Positions 1-6,024 of a stretch of 9,593 bases of DNA are shown here, in pieces. The stretch lies in NCBI GenBank assembly GCA_011051075.1, contig DREN01000279.1:1-9593 (forward strand), read 5' to 3'. The notes below the pieces were generated by a model. That model worked only from the letters and a program-made list of their open reading frames with translations. It made no database searches and was not told the origin of the DNA. Position 1 is the first letter of the stretch. Every line of letters begins with the position of its first letter. Origin of the DNA: Deltaproteobacteria bacterium (GTDB lineage: Bacteria; Desulfobacterota; DSM-4660; Desulfatiglandales; Desulfatiglandaceae). The translations under genes and the position numbers were made by a program.

Positions 1-216
1 CAGGGTGGTCTTTCCCGAAGACTCGGGCCCGAAGATCTCCACCACCCTCCCCCGTGGAACCCCTCCGATCCCAAGGGCCAGATCAAGGGCTAAAGACCCT
101 GTGGGGATGGCCGGGATGTCGATCAGCCTCTCATCCCCCATCTTCATGATGGACCCGCGTCCGAACTGCTTTTCTATCTGTAAAATAGCCTGTTCAATAG
201 CCCTGTCTCTTTCCAT
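1..216 (-). CDS. recA: RecA recombinase, N-terminal 72 codons (cut by window edge)
   Basis: RecA is the ATP-dependent strand-exchange protein of homologous recombination and the co-protease that triggers LexA cleavage. The visible 72 residues hold the RecA N-terminal helix region (QIEKQFGRGSIMKMGDE, about residues 13-29), the segment PTGSLALDLALGIGGVPRGR (about 38-57) and the Walker A loop GPESSGKTT (63-71). Everything after the Walker A loop lies beyond the left edge. The ATG at 216 is chosen because AGGGAGGT (231-224) sits 7 nt upstream and because homologues start shortly before the QIEKQFG helix. The gene is last in the visible series after thpR, separated by about 70 nt containing a hairpin. 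No LexA box of a type I know was recognised upstream. Identification is secure; the C-terminal domain cannot be assessed. Confidence 0.97.
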   Translation of the reverse strand, partial: MERDRAIEQAILQIEKQFGRGSIMKMGDERLIDIPAIPTGSLALDLALGIGGVPRGRVVEIFGPESSGKTTL

Positions 217-253
217 GGGACCGACCTCCCTGATACTGATACGATAAAAGCTT

Positions 254-273
254 GGAGGGAAATCGCTCCCTCC
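254..273 (-). terminator. Hairpin between thpR and recA, possible weak terminator
   Basis: A perfect 7-bp inverted repeat (GGAGGGA, 6-nt loop, TCCCTCC) lies between the thpR stop and the recA start. On the minus strand it is followed by AAGCTTTTAT, an interrupted T-run; on the plus strand by GGATTTTTC. It could partly terminate transcription coming from thpR, so that recA is set apart from the upstream genes, or act as a bidirectional stop against antisense transcripts of recA. The short stem and poor T-run on the minus side keep confidence moderate. Confidence 0.42.
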
Positions 274-286
274 GGATTTTTCTTCC

Positions 287-862
287 TCAGCGGACCCCCG
301 TCAGGGGCCAGCTGTGCAACTTATGATAGATGGCTCCGCCCGGCCCTAACTGACTTCTGAACAGGACCAGTTTCTCCAGGCTGCACTCGGGGCCTGAAAG
401 ATCCTGGTACCTTGAAAGGAACCGATCTATCACCGTTCCCGGGTTCGGGCCCTTGCGGAATCTGCCCAGTGTCAGGTGAGGTCTGAAAGGTCTCTTTTCC
501 TCCCTGATGCCGAGCGGTTTCAGCCCTGCATGGAGGGCATGCCTGAAGCGGGCCATCCTGTCCACGTGGCCCTCAAGACCGATCCAGAGGACCCGGGGAT
601 TGCGCACAGGGCCGAATATGCCCATGCCGTTTACTGCAAGGCTGAAGGGGGCATACCCGTGGCAGACCTGGCCCACAACTTCCTGGATCCCGGGCAGGTC
701 TGCCTCCTCCACATCACCCATGAACACCACTGTAAGGTGGATGCTGGAGACCTTCACCCACCTGACTTGGATGGGCAGCTTCCTGGCCTCCCCTGATATT
801 TCGGTGACGACCCTCTTGATTTCTTCGGGCAGTTCAAATGCCAGAAAGGATCGAATCGCCAT
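287..862 (-). CDS. thpR: RNA 2',3'-cyclic phosphodiesterase (2H phosphoesterase, ThpR/LigT family)
   Basis: Members of this family hydrolyse RNA 2',3'-cyclic phosphates to 2'-phosphates, and some also join tRNA halves with a 2'-5' bond; the cellular role in bacteria is uncertain. The 191-residue length is typical. The two catalytic HxTx motifs of the 2H fold are present: HLTV at residues 42-45 and HLTL at 129-132, the latter in the usual RPHLTLGR context. The N-terminus (IRSFLAFELPEE) matches the family's first strand, which supports the ATG at 862; AGAAGGT lies 6 nt upstream, inside cinA. The gene overlaps the 3' end of cinA by 29 nt in another frame, which suggests translational coupling. 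It is predicted to be a soluble cytoplasmic enzyme, with no signal peptide or membrane segment. Confidence 0.92.
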   Translation of the reverse strand: MAIRSFLAFELPEEIKRVVTEISGEARKLPIQVRWVKVSSIHLTVVFMGDVEEADLPGIQEVVGQVCHGYAPFSLAVNGMGIFGPVRNPRVLWIGLEGHVDRMARFRHALHAGLKPLGIREEKRPFRPHLTLGRFRKGPNPGTVIDRFLSRYQDLSGPECSLEKLVLFRSQLGPGGAIYHKLHSWPLTGVR

Positions 863-2090
863 TTAAGTACCTTCTGATCCAGTCGAGGCCCATGGTTGAT
901 GCGTTAAGTTTGATCTGGTCCCGCCGCCCCCAGAAACGATACCTCCTGGAAAAGACCTCTTCCTTGCTGCACAAGGCTATATGAACCGTGCCAACGGGTT
1001 TATCCCTGCTTCCTCCCCCGGGCCCTGCGATCCCGGTTACTGCCAGGCCAAGGTCGGACCTCATACGTTCCCGTACACCCCTTGCCATTTCCTGCGCGGT
1101 CTGGTCGCTTACGGCCCCATACCTTATTATGGTCTCGGTCCTGACCCCTAACATATCCACCTTGGAATGGTTGCTGTAGGAGACCATCCCGCCATAAAAA
1201 TAGGCCGAACTGCCCGGCACGCTGGTCAACCGATGGCCTATTAGCCCCCCTGTGCATGACTCTGCGACCGATAAGGTCTTACCCCTGTCCCCCAACAGAC
1301 CGCCCACGACCTCTTCCATCTCCTGGTCGCCGGTGGAAAAAACGTAATCCCCCACAAGGGAGACTATCTCGGCCCCCAACCTGTCCAGATGGGCGGTCAC
1401 CGATGCCTCGTCCTCGCCCTGAAGGGAGATGGTAATATGGTTCTCCGGGAAGTGGGGATAAAACCCTATGACGGCGTTCTCCGGTTTCCACCTGAGTTCG
1501 GCGAAAATCTCAGCGATGCGCGGTTCACTAAGACCGTAGAGTTTTATGATGCGCTGGCCCACAACGGGAAGGGTCTCGTAGAGGTGGCGGAGTTCGGGGA
1601 GTACAAACTGGTCCATGAGATGACGCATCTGTTCAGGTACGCCCGGCAGGAAGTAGAAACGTACCGCATTTTTGGCCAAGGAAAACCCGCATGTATCCCC
1701 CGAAGGGTTGATGATAGATGCCCCCTCCGGCAGCATGGCCATCTTCCGGTGTGGCTGGGTCATCTCAGTCCCCCGGACCTTCAGGTGGGCCCTGATCTTT
1801 TCAAGCATTATCTGATCGGAGTAAAGGGGCCTGTCCAATGCCTTGGCCACGATCCTGCACGTGACATCGTCCTCTGTTGAACCCAGCCCCCCCGTCACTA
1901 TTACAAAACGCGACGATTTGAGGATACCCTTAAGGGCGCGTGAGACCATCTCCTCATCATCCCCCACAGAGGTAATGCGGGTCACACTAAGGCCCGATGC
2001 GGTTAGCTTTCCGGCCGCATAACATGAGTTGAGATCAGCCGTCCCGCCGCTTACAAGTTCATTGCCTATTGTGATTATCTCGCCTCTCAT
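834..2090 (-). CDS. cinA: CinA: MoCF-like ADP-ribose pyrophosphatase domain plus PncC NMN amidohydrolase domain
   Basis: At 418 residues this is a full-length two-domain CinA. Residues 1-170 form the molybdopterin-binding-like (MoCF) domain, with ITIGNELVSGGTADLNS near the start and TGGLGSTEDDVT at 66-77; most relatives have Pro where Ser71 is found. In characterised homologues this part hydrolyses ADP-ribose. Residues about 255-415 form the PncC domain, which deamidates NMN to nicotinate mononucleotide. The residues corresponding to its catalytic Ser/Tyr/Lys are visible: Ser278 in AESCTGG, and Tyr305 and Lys310 in SYSNHSK. The conserved VTGIAGPGGG lies at 351-360. The start at 2090 is a standard CinA N-terminus, with AGGA very close before the ATG. 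It lies 25 nt after pgpA and overlaps thpR. cinA next to recA is a recurrent arrangement, originally linked to competence, but NMN recycling is the better-supported activity. Confidence 0.95.
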   Translation of the reverse strand: MRGEIITIGNELVSGGTADLNSCYAAGKLTASGLSVTRITSVGDDEEMVSRALKGILKSSRFVIVTGGLGSTEDDVTCRIVAKALDRPLYSDQIMLEKIRAHLKVRGTEMTQPHRKMAMLPEGASIINPSGDTCGFSLAKNAVRFYFLPGVPEQMRHLMDQFVLPELRHLYETLPVVGQRIIKLYGLSEPRIAEIFAELRWKPENAVIGFYPHFPENHITISLQGEDEASVTAHLDRLGAEIVSLVGDYVFSTGDQEMEEVVGGLLGDRGKTLSVAESCTGGLIGHRLTSVPGSSAYFYGGMVSYSNHSKVDMLGVRTETIIRYGAVSDQTAQEMARGVRERMRSDLGLAVTGIAGPGGGSRDKPVGTVHIALCSKEEVFSRRYRFWGRRDQIKLNASTMGLDWIRRYLNGDSILSGI

Positions 2091-2115
2091 CTTCCTGTTG
2101 TGGCCCCATCAGCCT

Positions 2116-2625
2116 TCAAGACCCAAAAAACAGGATCCCCCGCAGGCACAGGTGCGCGTACACCCCTGCCAGCAGATCGTCCGCCACTATGCCGTATCCC
2201 CCCCTAAGCCCCTCGGCCCGCCTGATGGGCCACGGTTTCACTATATCGAAAAAACGGAAAAGGACAAAACCTATGGCCATGTTCAGTAATGAAGCGGGCA
2301 GAAGGAACATGGTAACAAGAAAACCGGCCACCTCGTCCATTACCACCTCAGGGGGATCTGTCCTTCCCAGGATCTTCCCGGCCCGGTCCGAGGCCCAGAT
2401 AGCGGTTATGGTAACCACCAGGGGGAAAAACAGGCCTGACCATCCCCCAAGCCAGCGGGACAGGAGAACAAGGGGTACGGCGCCCAGGGTCCCCAGGGTG
2501 CCGGGGGCCACGGGCACCAGTCCGGTCCCGAACCAGGTGGCCAGAACAAGGGCCGTCCTGCCTGAAAGCCCGCTTACTTCAAAGGCCCTGAGGAGTGTTA
2601 AATTATCAGATTGAGGTCTTGACAT
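2116..2625 (-). CDS. pgpA: Phosphatidylglycerophosphatase A
   Basis: PgpA dephosphorylates phosphatidylglycerol phosphate to phosphatidylglycerol in the inner membrane. Counting from the ATG at 2625 (169 residues), the family signatures appear in order: a hydrophobic segment with LVPVAPGTLGTLGAVPL (about 36-52), the acidic motif DPPEVVMDEVAGF (90-102), RFFDIVKPWP (124-133) and GGYGIVADDLLAGVYA (142-157). The Asp/Glu residues of the second and last motifs are those expected for metal binding. Several hydrophobic stretches (about 25-60, 62-80, 98-127, 150-168) fit an integral membrane protein. The ATG shares one base with the larC stop (TGATG). A TTG immediately before it would give one extra residue. 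There is no purine-rich ribosome site in front, so translation probably depends on ribosomes ending larC. It is followed by cinA after 25 nt. Confidence 0.93.
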   Translation of the reverse strand: MSRPQSDNLTLLRAFEVSGLSGRTALVLATWFGTGLVPVAPGTLGTLGAVPLVLLSRWLGGWSGLFFPLVVTITAIWASDRAGKILGRTDPPEVVMDEVAGFLVTMFLLPASLLNMAIGFVLFRFFDIVKPWPIRRAEGLRGGYGIVADDLLAGVYAHLCLRGILFFGS

Positions 2626-3806
2626 CAAGCAGGTTGTGGGGGTGGTGGATTCAGGCCTGAAACCCAGAGATAAACATCACGCAGGGGGATCTTGTTCCTT
2701 GCGGCAATGGCCCTGCATACCTCATACTCTGGGACCAGAGATAAAGAGCCGTCCCCCGTGGCCACCCTCTTCACCCTGATCCTTCCCCACGGGCTCTCCA
2801 CCTCTATGAAAGACCTTTCAACCACCCTGCGCTGACTGTAGCGGAACCTGACACCCAGGGTACCCGTCTCCCTGATCACCATCTCCATGAGGAGATCCTT
2901 TTCATCGGGCCTCCCAATTATCTGGATCTGCACCCCGGGCCTGTTTTTCTTCATATGGACAGGTGAAAAGATCACGTCAAGGGCACCGGCCTCAAAGAGC
3001 CGGTCCATAAGGTATCCCAGGCATTCAGGACTCACATCATCCACGCTGGTCTCAAGGACAACCACCGTATCCGTTGCCTTTCCCCTTTCCCCGTCCCCTA
3101 TGAGGATCCTCAGGAGGTTGGGCCTGTCTGGGAGATCCCTGGACCCGACCCCATAGCCGATCTCGCGAACCACCATGGGGGGCATGGACCCAAAGGAGGT
3201 GGCCAGGCCCCTTACCAGGGCGGCACCCGTGGGGGTGACCATCTCATGGGAAATTCCCGCCTCAAACACGGGGACGCCCTTCAAGAGGGCCAGAGTGGCA
3301 GGGGCCGGCACAGGGATCCTGCCATGGTCGGTCATGACGAATCCCCTGCCCAGGGGGAGGGAAGACACGTAGACATGACCGATCCTTAGGCGCTCCAGGC
3401 CATAGACCGTCCCCACCACATCGATTATGGAATCAACCGCGCCCACCTCGTGAAAATGGACCTCCTCCGGGGACCGGCAATGTATCCTGCCCTCAACCTC
3501 GGCGAGCATCTCAAATATCTGGATGCTCCTTTCCTTGACACTGTCCGTGAGATCACCACGGCCAATGACCTCCTTCACATCCTTCAGCCCCCTGTGCACA
3601 TGGGAGCCCCCCTCAAGGGAGACCAGGAACCTGGTCCCCGCAATCTCACCGCGGCTCTCCCGGATCGACTCTATCCGGTAGCCCTTGAACGGGAGGGAGA
3701 GAAGCGAGTCCCTAAGCTCCTCGAAAGGGAGCCCCGCGTCTAACAGGGCGCCAAGGAACATGTCGCCGCTTATGCCTGAAAAGCAGTCCAGGTAGGCCGT
3801 TTTCAT
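2625..3806 (-). CDS. larC: LarC: nickel insertion protein for the nickel-pincer nucleotide cofactor
   Basis: LarC inserts nickel, in a CTP-dependent reaction, into pyridinium-3,5-bisthiocarboxylic acid mononucleotide, completing the cofactor of LarA-type racemases and epimerases. This 393-residue protein spans the whole family (formerly DUF111). It has LDCFSGISGDMFLGALLD at 6-23, a His/Glu-rich segment EEVHFHEVGAVDSIIDVVG at 114-132, HGRIPVPAPATLALLKG at 161-177, EMVTPTGAAL at 188-197, and the C-terminal half with VDDVSPECLGYLMDRL at 255-270 and HMKKNRPG at 284-291. In Lactobacillus plantarum the gene needs a programmed frameshift to join LarC1 and LarC2; here it is one continuous frame. No larA, larB or larE lies in the window, so the user of the cofactor is unknown. 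The ATG at 3806 has only a weak AGG upstream and follows a strong terminator by 11 nt. The tail is proline-rich (NPPPPQPA). Confidence 0.93.
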   Translation of the reverse strand: MKTAYLDCFSGISGDMFLGALLDAGLPFEELRDSLLSLPFKGYRIESIRESRGEIAGTRFLVSLEGGSHVHRGLKDVKEVIGRGDLTDSVKERSIQIFEMLAEVEGRIHCRSPEEVHFHEVGAVDSIIDVVGTVYGLERLRIGHVYVSSLPLGRGFVMTDHGRIPVPAPATLALLKGVPVFEAGISHEMVTPTGAALVRGLATSFGSMPPMVVREIGYGVGSRDLPDRPNLLRILIGDGERGKATDTVVVLETSVDDVSPECLGYLMDRLFEAGALDVIFSPVHMKKNRPGVQIQIIGRPDEKDLLMEMVIRETGTLGVRFRYSQRRVVERSFIEVESPWGRIRVKRVATGDGSLSLVPEYEVCRAIAARNKIPLRDVYLWVSGLNPPPPQPA

Positions 3807-3817
3807 GCTGAACCTGC

Positions 3818-3849
3818 AAAAAAAGCCCTGCCTGCGGAGGCAAGGCTTT
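3818..3849 (-). terminator. Rho-independent terminator after the iron-sulfur protein gene
   Basis: On the minus strand AGCCTTGCCT and AGGCAGGGCT form a 10-bp stem with one G-U pair, closed by a CCGC loop, and are followed directly by an unbroken run of seven T (complement of 3824-3818). Flanking A/T bases can extend the stem. It begins about 20 nt past the iron-sulfur gene stop. It ends only 11 nt before the larC ATG, so it may also act as an attenuator for the larC series. Confidence 0.88.
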
Positions 3850-3868
3850 CTCGTTAAATACGGAGACT

Positions 3869-5035
3869 CTAAAGGGCCTCTAAGACGAGTTCAGAGATAT
3901 CCATGATCCTTATATCATCTTCCCTGTTCACGGTCTTCCGGCTGTCCTCAAGCATGGACATGCAGTAGGGACAGGCCGTGGCCAGAACAGTGGCCCCTGT
4001 TTCGCACGCCTCGTGAATCCTCAAATCTGAAAAGCGCCATTCGGGCTTTGTCTCCATCCAGAGCCTGCCCCCGCCCGCCCCGCAGCAGAGGCTCTCATGC
4101 CTGGACCTTTTCATCTCAACCAGATTGCCATCGGTAACAGCGGAGATCAGCGCCCTGGGTTCATCATAGATATCGCTATGCCTTCCAAGATAGCATGGGT
4201 CATGATAGGTGACCTTTTCGCCAAAGGCACTGGAGAGTTCAAGTCTTCCCTCTGAAAGGAGCCCGGCTAACAACTGGGTGTAATGGATCACCTCAAAATC
4301 ACCGCCTATTTCCGGGTACTCCTTTGTGAGGGTGTAGTAGCAGTGGGGAGATGTGGCAATAATCTTCTTCACACCTTTTTCCTTATAGAGACCGATGTTC
4401 TTTTCCGCCATCTTCATGAAAAGCTCCTCGTCTCCAATCTTCCTCACCGACTCGGAACAGCAGTTCTCCTCCTCCCCTATCACACCGAAGCTGATCCCCG
4501 CCCTGGACATAAGCTTTACCATGGCCCTGGCAATATCCTGTCCCCTGGCGTCATAGGCCGAGGTGCAGCATATAAAGAGGAAGTACTCCACACCCTCGCC
4601 GAACGTGGGGACGTCAAGCCCCTCCATCCAGGCGGTCCTCTTCTCCCTGGGCTCGGACCAGGGGTTCCCGTTGCTGTGGACACTTCCCGTGGCCGTTCTC
4701 AGGACACCGGGGATAGCGCCTGTCTCGGCGATCATGGCCCTCATGGCCCTGACTATGTCGATAATGGTCACCCCCCTGGGGCATTTGAGCACACACTTAT
4801 TACAGGTGGTGCAGCCGTAGAGGATATCGTCCGATTCATACCCCTCGACACCAAGCTGGGCCATCCGTATCAACCGCCGGATGTTAAAGGGGCCGTCAAC
4901 AATACGCCAGGGGCAGGAACCCGCACACATGCCGCACTGCATGCAGAGGTTCAGCTTTTCAGCGCCCATGGCGACAAGCGCCTCGTTTACTTCATAAAAT
5001 GGGGTTAGTGCTTCCAATGGAGAAACTCCTTTCAT
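3869..5035 (-). CDS. HdrD/DsrK-type iron-sulfur protein with two [4Fe-4S] motifs and two CCG domains
   Basis: The protein (388 residues) belongs to the large group of heterodisulfide-reductase-related electron carriers (HdrD, DsrK, GlpC, LldE). Near the N-terminus are two ferredoxin-type motifs: Cys31, 34, 37, 41 (CMQCGMCAGSCP) and Cys75, 78, 81, 85 (CTTCNKCVLKCP). The first CCG-like domain has Cys156/157, Cys192/193 and Cys232 but ends HCYYTLTKEY, so the last cysteine of the CXXC is Thr, as in GlpC/DsrK-like relatives. The second CCG domain is complete: Cys281 (YHDPCYLGR), Cys317/318 (CCGAGGG) and CPYC at 355-358; this type binds a noncubane [4Fe-4S] cluster in HdrB. There is no signal or membrane segment, so it is probably cytoplasmic. 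The partner and substrate are not visible: neighbours are Bat genes and larC. The ATG at 5035 lacks a ribosome site, whereas a TTG at 5017 has AAAGGAG 8 nt upstream and may be the true start. Confidence 0.9.
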   Translation of the reverse strand: MKGVSPLEALTPFYEVNEALVAMGAEKLNLCMQCGMCAGSCPWRIVDGPFNIRRLIRMAQLGVEGYESDDILYGCTTCNKCVLKCPRGVTIIDIVRAMRAMIAETGAIPGVLRTATGSVHSNGNPWSEPREKRTAWMEGLDVPTFGEGVEYFLFICCTSAYDARGQDIARAMVKLMSRAGISFGVIGEEENCCSESVRKIGDEELFMKMAEKNIGLYKEKGVKKIIATSPHCYYTLTKEYPEIGGDFEVIHYTQLLAGLLSEGRLELSSAFGEKVTYHDPCYLGRHSDIYDEPRALISAVTDGNLVEMKRSRHESLCCGAGGGRLWMETKPEWRFSDLRIHEACETGATVLATACPYCMSMLEDSRKTVNREDDIRIMDISELVLEAL

Positions 5036-5048
5036 ATAAGAATAGTGC

Positions 5049-5119
5049 CCACGGCATCTCCGCTCCCGCCCCTGTCAGGGGCACAGGCGGACCTTCACGT
5101 GCCCCGCCCGGAGCCGTGG
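5049..5119 (-). promoter_or_regulatory. Highly structured 5' leader with competing stems, candidate cis-regulatory RNA
   Basis: In the minus-strand transcript CCACGG plus CTCCG (5119-5109) pair with CGGAG (5062-5058) and CCGTGG (5054-5049), an 11-bp closing stem with a 3-nt bulge. Inside it, GGGGCAC (5105-5099) pairs with GTGCCCC (5084-5078). The same 5082-5078 bases can instead pair with GGGGC at 5072-5068 (GCCCCTGACAGGGGC), so the two inner stems exclude each other. This fills most of the gap between batE and the iron-sulfur gene. It did not match any riboswitch consensus I recall. No U-run follows, so any control would more likely act on translation than on termination. Confidence 0.45.
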
Positions 5120-5136
5120 CAGCAGGACTCCTCGAC

Positions 5137-5165
5137 CTATTAGCAAAAGCCCGACTCGATGTCAA
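5137..5165 (-). promoter_or_regulatory. Sigma70-like promoter overlapping the batE stop codon
   Basis: On the minus strand a perfect -35 hexamer TTGACA (5165-5160) is followed after exactly 17 nt by TAATAG (5142-5137), preceded by TGC as in an extended -10. The -10 matches the consensus at only three of six positions but keeps the important T and A at its start. The start point would be near 5130, giving a leader of about 95 nt before the iron-sulfur gene. The promoter lies within the last codons and stop of batE. Confidence 0.5.
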
Positions 5166-6024
5166 CAGGGGAAAAGGGCTTTTCTACACCGGGTCCATAC
5201 CCTGCGGGGAATTGTAAATGCCTGTTAAGCATCGAGGAGCCATATGGGGGAAGGGGTCCGTCTCCGGAGATCAGCTCCATGGCCTCTGATCTTGTCCATC
5301 CCCTCTTTCCGTCAGGGAGGTGGATCAGGCACCACCCGTCCTCCTCTCTGTCCCTATGCACCACGGTTCCCTCGTGGAGCCTGAAGAGCACCGTGTCGTT
5401 TTCCTCTGGACCGGCCAGCACATCCACCTGCTCGTGGAGTATCACGGCCCGGTCATCGTTTGTAATCCAGTAATACTTAAGGCCCAGGGAAGTCCCCACG
5501 ACGAACCAGGAGGACAGGACCAGGAGGAGCATGTAGTAGAGCCACTCCGGTCTGGCAAAGAGCCGGATAGCTAAAACCGACCACAGGAGGATGTTCAGGA
5601 CGGCAAAGGCCCAGAACAGTTCATTAAGGCTGAAGGACCTGACCCAGAAAAAGGCTGACTCAACAAAACCCCGGGACTGCTCCACAGCATCCCGGGTCTG
5701 GTCCCTGGCATGGGCCAGGTTGAAGTTCAGATCCGGGTCTCTGGGGATCAGCAGATGGGCCCGTTCGTACTCAAGGATCGCCCGGCCCAGCCTGCCCGCC
5801 CTGAAATATGCGTTGCGCAGGTTGTAGTGGATCTGTCCCCCCCTGTGCCCTGTCCGGATAAGCCGGAGATATCCTTGTATGGCCCCGTTGAAATCCCCCT
5901 CCCTGTAGGCCTGGTTGGCCTTGAAGAAGGCCTCTTCCCACTCCTGTGCCCAGGCCCTGGATCCTAAGCTCAGGCAGAGCACGGCCGTAAGGATCAGTAC
6001 GACCCACCTGAGTCCCCCTTTCAC
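5140..6024 (-). CDS. batE: BatE-like protein: signal peptide, TPR repeats, two membrane helices, SH3-type domain
   Basis: This is the last protein of the Bat (Bacteroides aerotolerance) group, thought to work with BatA, B and D at the cell envelope; its molecular function is not established. The 294 residues show a signal peptide (1-26, cleavage likely after SRAWA), two TPR-like units (about 29-62 and 65-100, including LGRAILEYERAHLLIPRDPDLN-type spacing), two hydrophobic helices (about 135-155 and 161-180) and a bacterial SH3-like domain (about 191-251, ending RGWTRSEAMELI). A tail of some 43 residues after the SH3 domain, ending in Cys, has no recognised match. The start is GTG at 6024, with GAAAGGGG 6 nt upstream, and overlaps the batD stop by 4 nt (GTGA). 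The tail's DNA carries the presumed promoter of the next gene. Confidence 0.82.
   Translation of the reverse strand: MKGGLRWVVLILTAVLCLSLGSRAWAQEWEEAFFKANQAYREGDFNGAIQGYLRLIRTGHRGGQIHYNLRNAYFRAGRLGRAILEYERAHLLIPRDPDLNFNLAHARDQTRDAVEQSRGFVESAFFWVRSFSLNELFWAFAVLNILLWSVLAIRLFARPEWLYYMLLLVLSSWFVVGTSLGLKYYWITNDDRAVILHEQVDVLAGPEENDTVLFRLHEGTVVHRDREEDGWCLIHLPDGKRGWTRSEAMELISGDGPLPPYGSSMLNRHLQFPAGYGPGVEKPFSPVDIESGFC

Noticed and set aside
1389..1880. Plus-strand open frame of 163 codons opposite cinA
   Set aside because: It is antisense to the conserved CinA coding sequence and shows no domain or convincing ribosome site.
2625..3806. Possible programmed frameshift in larC, as in Lactobacillus plantarum
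   Set aside because: All LarC motifs from N- to C-terminal half lie in one uninterrupted frame, so no frameshift is needed.
4283..5008. Long open frame on the plus strand opposite the iron-sulfur gene
   Set aside because: It lies entirely antisense to a gene with clear cysteine motifs, its translation shows no recognisable domain, and such frames are common opposite GC-rich genes.
5145..5183. Inverted repeat AAAAGCCC/GGGCTTTT at the batE end as a terminator
   Set aside because: The loop is 23 nt, the stem core has only four GC pairs and the T-run is part of the stem; the same stretch fits a promoter better, although weak termination cannot be excluded.
5125..5238. Eight-base inverted repeat (CTCCTCGA at 5128 and TCGAGGAG at 5230)
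   Set aside because: The arms are about 95 nt apart, one is inside batE coding sequence, and an 8-bp match at this distance can occur by chance.
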